Positions 50,531 through 64,000 of a stretch of 64,000 nucleotides of DNA are shown piece by piece (the first letter of the stretch is position 1; every line of letters begins with the position of its first letter). Origin of the DNA: Bugula neritina (Eukaryota > Bryozoa > Gymnolaemata > Cheilostomatida > Bugulidae); contig OZ037773.1 of the NCBI GenBank assembly GCA_964035545.1, forward strand, positions 739,751-803,750. Reading direction: 5' to 3'. A program made the position numbers and the translations under genes. Below the pieces are notes generated by a model. It was not told the DNA's origin. It did no database searches and saw only the letters and a list, made by a program, of their open reading frames with translations.

Positions 50531-53246
50531 TAATATATAGTTTGATATCTGCTGTAAATTCGCTTAAGGAGCATACACATAACCAAAACTGAGTTACACT
50601 ATAGTATTTGTTCTTGAATATATTTACCAAGATAAGTAGATTTGCTAATTCATTAACAGTAAAATTATAATGATACAACAATTTTTCTTTTAGATGATTC
50701 AATCAATAACATAAGACACTACAACATGGTTTTGCAGTTATAGAGTATTAATTTTCTGGCTCTTTCCAAATCTTCATAGAAGGCAAAGAAAACCACCGTC
50801 AGCTTGCCTTTATAACTGAGTGCACGCGTCTTCCACCTACAGATGATGATTAACATTTTGCTGGTGTGGAACTTTCTAATTTTGTTTACAATGAAGATAG
50901 ATTATAGGACATTATTCTTTATGTAAAGATTGTCAAGTTTTGTTATAATTAAGAACAGTTTTAGTTTCAATAAATCGGTTCAACATTATGGACATCATTG
51001 CACAAGCATTTTAATCTTTACTATCTACAAAGTTATCTGATGGACTACTTGAAAATACAAAACTATGCTCCAGATACACAATGAACTGACCAGCAAAGTT
51101 AAAATGAGTTGGAGATGTAGAACATAATATCTTGTTCAAGGCTTTTCCCTGCTGTTGGAACCTTCTACTTCAGAACACTGAATTGAACAAACATATGTAG
51201 ATGTATGAAACTTTGCAAACAATAATAATGTGAAATTAGTTGCTAAGTATTACATTGCTAATAAATACAGCATTGTGTAATGTTTTATTTAATTTTTTTT
51301 GAGCCATTTGATCTATAGGCCTGCATAGTATTTACTATATTATAACTAATAAATTGCAGACACATTATGTCAGACCAGTTTCCATTTAAATAGAATCGTG
51401 TAGGCTATCAAATTTGTAGAAGTAAAAAACCGAATTCTTATTGAGTAAAATACTTGCCTTTTTTTTCATGATGCCTCTACTGCTAAAAAGAGAAGTTTTT
51501 ATCAATACAGCTCCATCAATCTGTATCCTGATGAAGCTAGTAGTTTAGGAACATTTGTGGGGGGGGGGGGGGAGTGTAGGCTGAGCTGCAGTATAGGAAG
51601 AACCCCAACATATGTAATCTATTCAGCACATTATATGTATATTTATTCAAAAAAGGATTTAGAAAATGCTTTATGAAGAGATGAACAAAGTAAAAATTAA
51701 TGCTGGTGAAAGTAATATTATTACACCCATTAGAATTACTAGCAGCTATAGCATTAAAATTATGTATTTTCATAAAAATGTGTCTAATTTATGCTACAAA
51801 GTTATTACTGCCAAAGGTTACAAAATTTACCAGTCACATTCATGCAGCTGGCGGAGAATAACTAACTTTCACTTGCAATAAATATTATATAATATATTGA
51901 TAATTATTGGAATCATAATTATATTTATTGTTATGATCATTATGATTATAATTATTTAATATTATCTTTATGTTTGTATTTAAAGTTGTTCCTTAAATTA
52001 AAAGTTGTTTAAGTTTTATAAATTTATTATAATTATATTTCTGTATAAGTATTAGTATAATTAAATTATTATAATTTATATTTTATTATTTATATTTATT
52101 TCACTTTTTATTTCAAGACCAGCAGTTCAAATTGAAATTAATACTTGTGTCGTTTGCTTTATATTATAACTTACAAGTATAACTATCAACATAATAATAT
52201 TACATTTGCTATTAGTATTACTATGAATATAAATATTTATATTAATATAGCTATCGGTATAACTTATAGTTATAGTTATACTTATAGTTATAACTAATAT
52301 TATAACTATAAGTATAAGTTAAAGTATTAGTTTCGAAACTGATCCTGCTCCGTAACATTAACATACTGATACTGTCATATGATTATCATTATGACTAATA
52401 ATAGTATTAATAAATATAACCATTGAATATTATTAATAATAGTTCACCAATAGGCGATAGTCATAGACTTAGAGTGAGAGTCAATGTCATAGAAATAGAG
52501 TTAGACTAGTGACACTCATACTGATACTGTGATTCACTGATTTAGTTACAAATTTCAAAACTTGGTTTTACGTAGACAACTACTAACCTATAATTCATCA
52601 CAAAACGGTTGAAAATCATCATTTACTGCATATTTAAGAGTAATTTTCTGGTAGTGTGGTCGACATGATAATTGAAATTAAAATAGGGAAAATAATTATT
52701 TTGTGATTTACAGCAAGTTACAAACTAGCGAAATGGAATAGTCCATTTGAAAACAGTTAAATTAGTTACCTTTCTTGATGTTGCGTAGCTAACGTTAGTT
52801 ATTAGTAGCCGCCCGAAGAGTAACATTCATGTGATTTGAGCTACGAATAACGAGAATCTGTGACAAACCCGCTTCTTAATAACTTTACGCGATATAAACT
52901 CACGCTACAATTGGGCTATTTTGCCATCCCCACGTCACGGAGGGCACGCTCGCGGGCAAGTCTGGGCAAGTCTAAGACACCTAATATGACCACTTTTACT
53001 TACATTTTTGTAGTGTTTTCGTATAAGAAATTGGGTAAAATGCTGCTAAAACAGTTGAAAAGCATGCAAACTTTTGCTCAAATGTAATAAATAACCTGGA
53101 AGCTTACCGCCTATAAGGCAAGCAATAACTTCAACCTTGACTTACTAGTATCTGTTGTTATTTTTATTAAATACTTATGGGGAATATAGCAAGCCCCTAG
53201 TAGATGTTAGGTAACGCTACTACATGAAAAAAAAAAACCATCCGTA

Positions 53247-53388
53247 AATTGTTCTATAAGTAGCTTCGAGATGCGGTTGAAAGACGATTTCAGTGTGGCA
53301 GTCTCAACTTTGGAGTTTAACCCTAAACTTGAGACCTCGAACTAAAATCGTCCTTCACCCCCAACTTGGAGTTGCTTATACAACAATT
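53247..53388. mobile_element. imperfect foldback (MITE-like) element
   Basis: AATTGTTCTATAAGTAGCTT at the left pairs with the complement of AGTTGCTTATACAACAATT at the right; the inverted arms are about 60 bp with several mismatches and cover most of the 142-bp element. No ORF. Confidence 0.55.
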
Positions 53389-53907
53389 CGATGTCTATTG
53401 AGTAGTTGGTTGTTTAGTACTGAAAAGGTTACGTGCAAAACTATTGATGACAAACGTATATAATTCATTATGCGTGCAAAGATGCAAACAGCGCCACAAT
53501 AAAAAATCTTGACGATCTTCTTTGAAAGCAAAGCTCTGTAAATTGTAGATTCAGATTGTAATGACTAATTAGCAACATTCTAGATCTATTAATATTTTTT
53601 TATATTTACAAATACAAGCTGGTATAATCACTATAGTGTGGTTTACAACTAGCAAAGTTGAAGTGTCAGCATTTTGTTCTTGACAGCTCATTTAAATTTT
53701 TATTTTATCGCTAAACACTAGCCCTAGGCTACTGACTAGGCTTTTCCAAATTTCAATTTCTCTATTACTGATTACTACGCCTACCTCTGTTACTGTTGGT
53801 TTAAACTAGCAATAAGTATAACTGAGTTGCTAATAGTAATATTCAATTTCATAGTCAATGTCATAATTTAATTGCCATACTTAGTATGACTATGAGTAAT
53901 GAGTATG

Positions 53908-54012
53908 CTATAAGATTAGGTTTGTCGTCTATATTAATGGTCTGACACATGCTCATAGTCACTATGAGCATGTGTCAGACTGTTAATATAGACGACAAAC
54001 CTAATCTTATAG
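53908..54012. repeat. 105-bp palindrome
   Basis: Arms of 52 nt (53908-53959 and 53961-54012) around a single base, with about two mismatches. The centre reads GCTCATAGT C ACTATGAGC. It would form a near-complete hairpin in single-stranded DNA or RNA. Confidence 0.85.
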
Positions 54013-55556
54013 TTATAGGATTAATCATAGTGATGAACTGATAGTCATAATGATAGTCATGCAGATAGTGGTAGTCACGGTGTGTCTGTGTAAGTGTCAG
54101 GGGGAAAGACAAAGCGACCGCAAGTGAAATTCACAGTGTGGCTCAGTCTGCTACTTTGAGTTTGAGTCAGTATGAGTATACCTGAATTAAATTTAATATA
54201 TTTGTGTTATAGTACAACTATAGCTATAAGTTTTGATGTTATTTAAGTTATATAACAATAATAGTTTTATAATAATACTAGTTTTATATCTGTAATTTTA
54301 CTATTTATCATTATGTTAATAAATTTCAGCGATCTCACTCACTCACTCACTCACTCATGCTGACTGAAAGTTATACTAAAGCTTGCAGTTAAAGTTATGG
54401 CTATGTTTATGCAATACCAATACTTATATTCACCATTAGTTTTGGTAATAATGTTAACTTTTATTGTACTCATTGTTATAGTTTATAGTAATACTTGTGG
54501 CTGTGTTTATAATTACTTATAGGCATAATTATACCTAATCTAATAGATATTCATACAGTTATGGTCTCCTTTATAGTGTTAGTCTTGAAGTTAAGGCTTC
54601 ACTTGCTCTTAGGTAAATTGATTATGAAATTATTGATGATATCTTCTAAGGAAATTCCCAATTTAGATTTCATTTTTTAAAGGAAAGTTGAATTAAAGTA
54701 GTCATGGTTATCAATATAGCCTGGCTGTGATTTTGAAAAAAATTGTTTAGGATCTAATGCTAAGTGTGATGTTCACACTGATAGACATAGTGCTCATTCA
54801 ATGGGTCACTTTCAGAGGCAATGTTCATTAATAAAGTACATTATATATAATATACTATTATATGTTTTTGAATATTATTGATATTTTGATGAACAAAATA
54901 TTTTTTTTAATTTTTGTAGCTCTCAATGTTATCAGTGACAGTAGCTAACAGAGCCACTTGAGTTACATTGTTAATGGGTAAACTCTTTTTCTTTGTAGTT
55001 AGTCTTTAAGTAGTATTGCTGATTCTCTTTAGATTGAAAAGTTTGGGTGGATGTTGAAAAGTGTCTATTGCCTATTCTATGACCACGCCTTGGAAATCCC
55101 CGGTTCTAGTTTAAATCACTACTGTAAAGTTAGGCTTTAGACTCAGCAGCAAATATATCTAATTCACTACAAAGACAAATCCATCTATATCCTTTGTGGA
55201 TTCATCACTACCTTCATACGGAATACTACATAGTGGTAAGATTAACAACTAGTGAATTCGTATTAGTAGTAGTATATGCCTCAACTGTAGAGTCTATACC
55301 CATCTAAAATAAATTTGGCTCACAACACGTGTAATGTAAGAGTCAGTAGAATGCCATCATATTTTTACTAAAGAAGTTTAAATCCTATTTTGATGAAATT
55401 ATTTTAAAGATGTAGTCATGTTATATTCCCTTTAGTTAGTTTTCTATTATTTCTCATTTGAAACTGTTTATTATACGTATTTGTTATTCGTTATAATTAT
55501 TGATATTACGATAATAGATATTTCAATTACTGACTGGGTAGGATCTCATATCTTAG

Positions 55557-57871
<2,315 letters not shown>

Positions 57872-59934
57872 ATAATATATATTATATTATATTATAGAAT
57901 TCTATTTTGTTTGTATGATAAGCTCAATTATCAAATATTTTCATTTTTTTAAGTTCATATATAAATACTATATAAATATACCAGCAATAGCCAGGAGGAT
58001 CAGTTCAGCCCTTTAGAGGAGGAGGTTAGCCATAGTAAGACACATCATGGTGTAGGTGGGGGACTGTGTGGTCTGTACATATGAATATGGTAATGTTTAT
58101 ATGGGAGATTGTATATAGAGAGAGAGTATATGTATATAGAGAGAGTGTGTGTATAAAGAGTGTGTATGGAAGGAGTGTATAGAGAGTGTATATAGAAGGA
58201 GTGTATAGAGAGTGTATATGGAAGGAGTGTATAGAGCAGCCATGCTCAACCTGCGGCCTTTTGACTTTTGGCGGCCCTTTGAGCTGGTACCTGTGGCCTT
58301 TTGGTCTCTTAGTAAAATAAAACTTCCATTCAGTTTCAATCCTTCCTAAATATTGCTTTTCACTAATTCTCAAGTTTACTATATGAATCATGACTGCTAG
58401 TACATATTTATGTAAACAGTTATTCTCTCAAATGATTTATGCCCAAAATAAATTCAGATAGAGGCTAACGGACTTCTATCTGGGCGATATTCTTCACATA
58501 TCGGCATCGGATATTAAACCAAATTATCAAACCATACTGTGCTCTGTTCAATGTACAAAAAAGACTTACTTCCTTAAACAATTCAAGTTATTCTCTTAGA
58601 TCTGTTTTTGATAACAAAATAAACACATATAAATTTAAAAATAGGCTTTGATTATTGATATATGGAGGGTTTTGACAGTGAAATTGACATTGAATTTTGT
58701 AGTGGCCTTTTTGGTGGCTCAAATTTTTTTGCGGCCTTTTTCTCAAAAAGGTTGAGCACCCATGGTATAGAGTATATAGAAGAAGTGTATAGAGTATATA
58801 GAAGGAGTGAATAGAGAGAGCAGGAGATGAGTGGATAGAAAGTGTGTGTAAGGGGAGAGTGTATGGAAGAATACATCGGAGAGTAAATGTTCAACCGGTA
58901 ATTCAGGACATAGAGTATAGCCATACAGACACCATGTTATAAAAGTTTTATAATTAATGCATTAAATAGCACCACAGCATTATTCAAAGGTACAAATTAC
59001 AATAATTTTTAATGATAGTGAAAACTTAATTTATAGGTCATATTATACTGATATACAAGAATTTATGAAAACGTGCTATAACAATTATAATCTCTACAAT
59101 GTTGATTATCTGTGAGATTTCTTAGTGTCTGCTTATGCATCAGTAGTTTGTCTTTGCTTATTGCAACCCAATGGCAAGTTACAAATTTCTAGTAGGTAGT
59201 ATCGCAAGTATTTTTCATCTGTGCATTTGTCACATGCATTAGTCTCTAAAAACAAAGACAACTCCAAATTGTTTCTGTTGCTCTGGTTAACATGAAAATT
59301 GTTTGTTTACTGAATGGAATTGCTTATCATTTCTCTCTGTGCTTTGAAAACCCCAGGGTCTCCTACTAACTGCAGCGTGATATGCTTCTTTTAACTCTAT
59401 AGTGTTTATCGCTTCACAGCTTGTCTGGTAAGTAGTAACGTCAGTCAACATTTGGAACTAGCTCTCCTTTTCAGTATTTATGCCTACTTGGCAGGCAGTT
59501 TTATAATCTTTTAAAGAGACAAACAGGCTAGCAGAGGAACTAGTTAACAAACAGACCAACAGAGGAACTAGTGAACAGACATGGATAGGGAAATCAGAAC
59601 AACGGAAATGCATTGTGGGGGAGGAGCTGTGAGAATTATAGATTCTGGGTTTCCCAAACTTACACAACCCACTCTGCTTGGAAAAAGGAGGTATTAAATT
59701 ATGCTTCTCTTTACGATGTGAATCTGTGTGTGTGTGTGCATGTGTGTGTGCATGTGTGTTCGTGCGTGTGTAGTGATGAGATTTGAGTACTGTTGTTTAA
59801 ACTGCAGTAGTTTTGCCCTTCATCATTTAAAAACATTTATTTAAAAGTTTGTCATTTAATTAAAGTATTTTAATCTGTTAATCACATTATTTTATTGTTA
59901 TTTATAAAATGTTATGCCAATACTATTGTTACAG
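57872..59934. other. region between ALKBH6 and the L3HYPDH-like gene
   Basis: No exon was recognised, including none encoding the DMHTGG-type start expected of L3HYPDH. It contains GTATAGAG-rich minisatellite sequence at about 58100-58236 and 58765-58870, split by a hAT-type element, and a TG microsatellite at 59728-59770. Confidence 0.6.
58237..58764. mobile_element. non-autonomous hAT-type element
   Basis: Terminal inverted repeats CAGCCATGCTCAACC and the complement of CATGGGTGCTCAACC (nine matching inner bases plus CA at the tips). Both sides carry GTATAGAG (58229-58236 and 58765-58772), an 8-bp target duplication as expected for hAT, although GTATAGAG is also common in the surrounding minisatellite. 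The 528-bp body contains GCGGCC-TTTT motifs near both ends and no transposase frame. Confidence 0.7.
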
Positions 59935-62900
59935 AGAAGTTACAGAGAAGCATGATAAGATTAGAAGTTATCTTCTCTCTGAGCCAAGAGGTCACTCAGA
60001 TTTATACGGTAAGCATTTCAGCCAATGGACTTACAGAAATGAAATGACATTTTTAAAGCTAGATGAATTTTTACACTGTAGTCTTAAAGAGATAGGTTAT
60101 TTCTTGCCGTATGTAGATTAAAGAGAAAATATTTACTTTAGTAAATCTGTGTTATTAGCTTTACCCCTAGTTTGCTATCAGTTTATCTATCTACCACCAT
60201 TTACACATGAGCAGATAAAACTGCATTTTCAGCTGTTTTAAGACTGACTTGTGGTCACACACAGAGTTGAGCCTTCCAGAGTCTCTGGAATAAAGGCAAT
60301 AATATCAACATGGCATTGATAATACAACTCCTTTTGTCACTATATGGCAGGTCCTAGTGATGAATGACAGATGCTTCTATTAGCTGCATGAAGTTTTGAT
60401 ACTGAACAAGATGCATAATGCATCCTGCAATATTGCAGCATATGCTGGTGCTGATATTTTTAAGGTCAATTTGTCAGCTCTTTCTAGTTGTAGCTCCTAA
60501 TCTAATTGCGGTTGATGCTCTATTATGTATTTGTATCCAGAAATTTGTTTGTTGATGTAATAATAAGTGCAATAAGACTGGCTCTGACACAGTCTGAGAG
60601 TAATGTGATTGGTTACAGGAGTTGCACCATGTGACAGTGAACTAGAAGAAGCAGATTTAGGTGTGCTGCTGATGCACAATGCCGGGATGGGTATAATGTG
60701 CGGACACGCTATCATGGCTGTGGCCAGGTGAGCCTAGAATGCACAAAGTTGCAGGTTTTACCTATAAACTTTCGCACAGATTGCTTTGTTCTAACTTCAA
60801 CTGCACTTGAAGCAATATATACTGAGTTATACTATTTCATAGACATTCAACTCTGTTTCATAAAAGTTTTCTTCTCTTTATAAAGTAGCATTTGGTAAAA
60901 GATATATCCGTTTGAATTTTATGTTAAGCTAAGGTATCATCTCCTACAATTATGTTTCCCAAGTTCAACTTTTAGAAGTTGTTTTTCCTAGATTATGCTG
61001 TCTCCCATTATACAAAAAATGAACAACTTTAGTCTGTGAGTCATTTGAATTTAATTTTTAAATGTTTAGTTTTTTAATTGTCTATGGGCCCGAGATGACT
61101 TATGCTATATAATGTGATATATTATATCATATAATATTATATTATAGTGTATTATAGAATAAACACTACATGTGAAACATGCTTTCTCTGTTGCGTAGAT
61201 ATGCTGTGGACAAAGGTATAGTAAAGAGGGCACATGATCCTAGTGGTACTTCAGTCAACATCCATTGTCCCTGTGGACTGGTTAAAACTACAGTTCTACC
61301 AGATAATAGTGTTACATTCATATCAGTGCCCTCATTTGTTGCAATCAGTGGACTAGATCTCAGGCTATATTGTGGTCGCCAGGTCAAGGTTAGATCATTA
61401 CTCTCATTGCATAATCATGATGTGTTCGTTTACCACAATTTTAATTTTCAGGCCGAGATTAGGATTAATAGATATCATACCTAGAGGGGGAGATAACTTG
61501 AGACTCTATAATATATAGTTGCAGTTAGACCCTTCTGAGTTAGGCTCTAAAATAGTTCACAATGAGCACAAGAACTAGTCTAAGACAAAGAGACAGGATA
61601 TGATCTCTCTTAAAATTGGTTGACAGTCTGTAATGGCCTAGCTTGTCACTTCCCATATAATATTAGCCAAAAATATCAGTTGATATAATGTAATATTTAT
61701 TGCCATGTGGTGACATGTGCTGGCATGTGATGACATGTGCTGGCATGTGATGACATGTGCTGACATGTGATGACATGTGCTGACATAAATACTGACATGT
61801 GATAACATGTGCTGACATGTGATGACATGAATACTGACATGTTATAAAGTATTGTCCACTGGTTATTCAGGTTGACGTTGTGTTTGGAGGTACGTTCTAT
61901 GCTCTACTTGACTCAACTCAACTCGGTATTCATATTTCTGAAGAACCAATCAGCCAACTCACTCAGCTTGGTGAAGAGATCAAGGTGAGTACATATAAAC
62001 TAGTAGGTCAATGTATGTGTAAATTAGGTAGGTCAGTATATGTTTAAGTAGGTCAGTATGCTTCTACACTATATAGGCCAAAGAATATACAGATTAAGTG
62101 GATCACTATATTATGTTTAGATTAGGTAGGTGTGCCCGTTAGGTAGGCCAACATATGTGTACATTAGGTAGGTAAATTGTGTTCATTAGGTAGGCCAACA
62201 TATGTGCAGATTAAGTAGGTCAATGTATATGTTATAGGTATGTCATTGAATGTGTTTTTTAAATAGGTCAAAGTATAATAAGTTGATTGGCTAACTGACC
62301 TTGTAGTAACTGAAATATCTATTGCACAGGCTGTTTGTAATAAAAACTGGACTGTTGCTGAGAAAGATTGAACTAAAGCTAAGCTGTGAATATCTCAGTC
62401 AAACGATTTGGTTGTTACAACTACTCTGAATGCTACTGTAGTAGCGCAATGTGCCTCCTTTTCGTTTGCTCATGTGTTTCCTTCCCAACTAGCAGTATAT
62501 GTGTATAACTCAGTTGAAATATAAACCTGTTTTGTTGTAGAATCTAGTGAACTCTACGCAGAAGCTGCTCCATCCAGAGTCAGAAGATTTGTGTGTTTGT
62601 GGAGGTACCCTGATTCATGACGGTGTGGGGGGTACGAGGGACTCAGCTAATATTCTTGTGTACGGCAATCAACAGGTATGTAGATCTTATTCAGTCAGTT
62701 CAAAGAGGTTACAAGTATGCTTATGTGACTGTATAGCGGATATGCTTATGTGACTGTATATGGCAGGTATGCTTGAATGACTATGGTGGATATCTTTTGT
62801 TGTGGATTTGCTAATATGATCCCATATATGGGCTCACTTGTTATGGGAATCTATTTTTTCCTCTAAATTAATAAACATCTGCATGACATTACGATTTGAG

Positions 62901-63742
62901 TTTTCTGGTTTTTAATTGTCTTACGCTGAATGCAAAAATTTACTCGTAATGAAAAATTGAACTTGTTTCTCCTAATTGCTATAGTGTAATTTACTTTAGT
63001 CTGTGCATACTAAGCACCTGTTCATGTTTAGTCTTCTTGGTGAATAAGCATATTATGCCTGTTACCACTTCGAAGCCAATTTGTATACCATGATAGTATG
63101 TACATATATGTATATACTATTATCTTTCAAGGGTATATGCTTATTTGACCGTTTGACCTTAGGTTGAAAGGTCGGCTGGAGGTTCCTGTGTGTCAGCAAG
63201 ACTCGCTCACCTGTTTTCTGCGGGAGATATACAAAAACACGAGACTAAAATGTGCTTCAACAGCAAAGTTCCTTATTCTATGCTCAGGTAGATTGGAGTC
63301 ATTTTCTCTTGCACTGCACTGCTTCAACTGTATTATATTTTGGTTAAGAAGAAAGTTTATTTGCAGCAACTGACTTCCAATTTAAACAATCCTTTATACT
63401 AATAGTACATGTTCTTTAGAACTCTCTGTCTATTATTCTAGTATTTGCTAATAACATATCATTATAATTTAAAGCCGGTCTGCATCAGTGAATGACAAAA
63501 TTCAGTGATCTATATGATTGACAAATAAATTGCACCTCATGTAGTTTTAAACAGTTGTGAGAGAAACTGCTTTTTTCAGTGGAAAGGTCATAGATGAGTT
63601 GGAATTAGTACTTCCAGACGGCAGAGCTGTTCAGGCTGTGAGGACCGCAGTAACTGGTCGGCCATTTTATATTGGCGAGAATAAGTATTTCATGGAAGAA
63701 GATGACTTCATATCAAAGAATGGAGGCTTCCTCATACACTAG
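59935..63742 (+). CDS. L3HYPDH: L3HYPDH-like protein (proline racemase superfamily), catalytic residue replaced
   Basis: Seven GT-AG exons join in phase: 59935-60008, 60619-60727, 61199-61388, 61871-61984, 62541-62675, 63163-63287 and 63580-63742, about 303 residues. Matches to trans-3-hydroxy-L-proline dehydratase run in order: LSEPRGHSDLYG, MGIMCGHAIMAVARY, VNIHCPCGLVKT, VDVVFGGTFYALL, HPESEDLCVCGGTLIHDG, VERSAGGSCVSARLAHLF and the C-terminal EEDDFISKNGGFLIH. The first catalytic cysteine is kept (TGC at 60699-60701). The second catalytic position, Thr in the dehydratase (SPTGSG) or Cys in racemases, is glycine (GGA at 63178-63180). An exon encoding the N-terminal DMHTGGEP segment was not found; exon 59935 begins with the third base of a codon, so one must have existed. 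The protein may be a pseudoenzyme, a divergent paralogue or a decaying duplicate. Confidence 0.88.
61705..61850. repeat. 20-bp minisatellite in L3HYPDH-like intron
   Basis: About seven copies of GGCATGTGATGACATGTGCT and variants, ending some 20 bp before the acceptor of the exon at 61871. Confidence 0.9.
61990..62290. repeat. diverged minisatellite in the next L3HYPDH-like intron
   Basis: Degenerate copies of TAGGTAGGTCAATATATGTG + TA, starting within 20 bp of the donor of the exon ending at 61984. Confidence 0.75.
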
Positions 63743-64000
63743 TAAAACCTACGATAATATGGCTGACTTAGCATATAGCTTTTGACTTGTTAGTATTGTT
63801 ACTGTTAGCTACGGTTGGTGTATTGAAGAATCTTCAGTAGGTCATGTGATAACATCATGTGACAGTACCCACGGTATTGATTGTACTAACTGCTAGATTT
63901 TGTTTAATTATTACGATTGTAATTATAAACAGCAGCACTTTAACATTATGTTTTATATTATATTGATGTAGTGTGCAGTTATTTAATTCAATGATGAAGA
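63743..64000. other. 3' region of the L3HYPDH-like gene to window end
   Basis: AT-rich sequence after the stop codon; no further exon is visible before the window ends. Confidence 0.5.

Larger units (their letters stand above)
50531..55556. other. five-kilobase region without a supported gene
   Basis: AT-rich sequence with a poly-G run at 51558-51571, hexamer tracts at 51890-52460 and 53820-54070, a short TCAC microsatellite near 54337-54357, and two inverted-repeat structures listed separately. Short frames such as 52860-53087 show no domain. Confidence 0.55.

Overview
This window reads as nuclear DNA of an invertebrate animal. It is AT-rich and full of microsatellites, minisatellites and transposable elements, with small, intron-split genes whose products match conserved metazoan families. 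Several introns are under 500 bp and many are filled by tandem repeats. A non-bilaterian such as a sponge would fit the compact genes and repeat style, but that is inference; nothing seen is diagnostic of a phylum.

Six host genes can be supported, with exon phases checked by hand. (1) An SLC35A-family nucleotide-sugar transporter, + strand, seven coding exons from 9163 to 14398, 361 aa. (2) FAM177A, + strand, five exons from 25288 to 30002, 202 aa. (3) A single-coding-exon, membrane-anchored P-loop sulfotransferase-like protein, - strand, 31014-32432, convergent with FAM177A. (4) The first three coding exons of a cytosolic 5'-nucleotidase 1 (NT5C1) gene, - strand, 44440-46626; the remaining exons were not found. 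(5) ALKBH6, + strand, five exons from 55557 to 57871, 227 aa. (6) A trans-3-hydroxy-L-proline dehydratase/proline-racemase family gene (L3HYPDH-like), + strand, seven exons from 59935 to 63742, lacking a recognisable first exon and the second catalytic residue. These are unrelated housekeeping-type functions, and no pathway clustering is evident.

The most complete mobile element is a 7.35-kb Gypsy-type LTR retrotransposon (15204-22555). It has LTRs of 569 bp that read as identical, a tRNA-Leu primer-binding site, intact gag and pol, and a textbook -1 frameshift signal joining them: T TTA AAC, a 6-nt spacer and a 10-bp stem. It sits inside a 36-bp minisatellite just downstream of the transporter gene. 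A decayed relative lies at 3640-4300 on the - strand. Other mobile DNA includes a CR1/Jockey-like LINE relic (6240-8060), two smaller LINE relics (26455-27065 and 46990-47645), two short hAT-type elements (578-1098 and 58237-58764), a 1.46-kb TIR element with a zinc-finger ORF inside a transporter intron (10596-12055), and several MITE-like elements.

Structurally striking parts are two near-perfect palindromes with arms of about 200 bp (23314-23731 and 27809-28221), a 203-bp inverted repeat pair carrying the same C-terminal-looking ORF (40946-41148 and 43814-44016), introns made largely of minisatellite, and repeated tracts of degenerate 6-bp AT words (AGTATT/ACTATT type). The remaining DNA (about 32.5-40.9 kb and 46.6-55.5 kb) is repeat-rich and without convincing coding exons.
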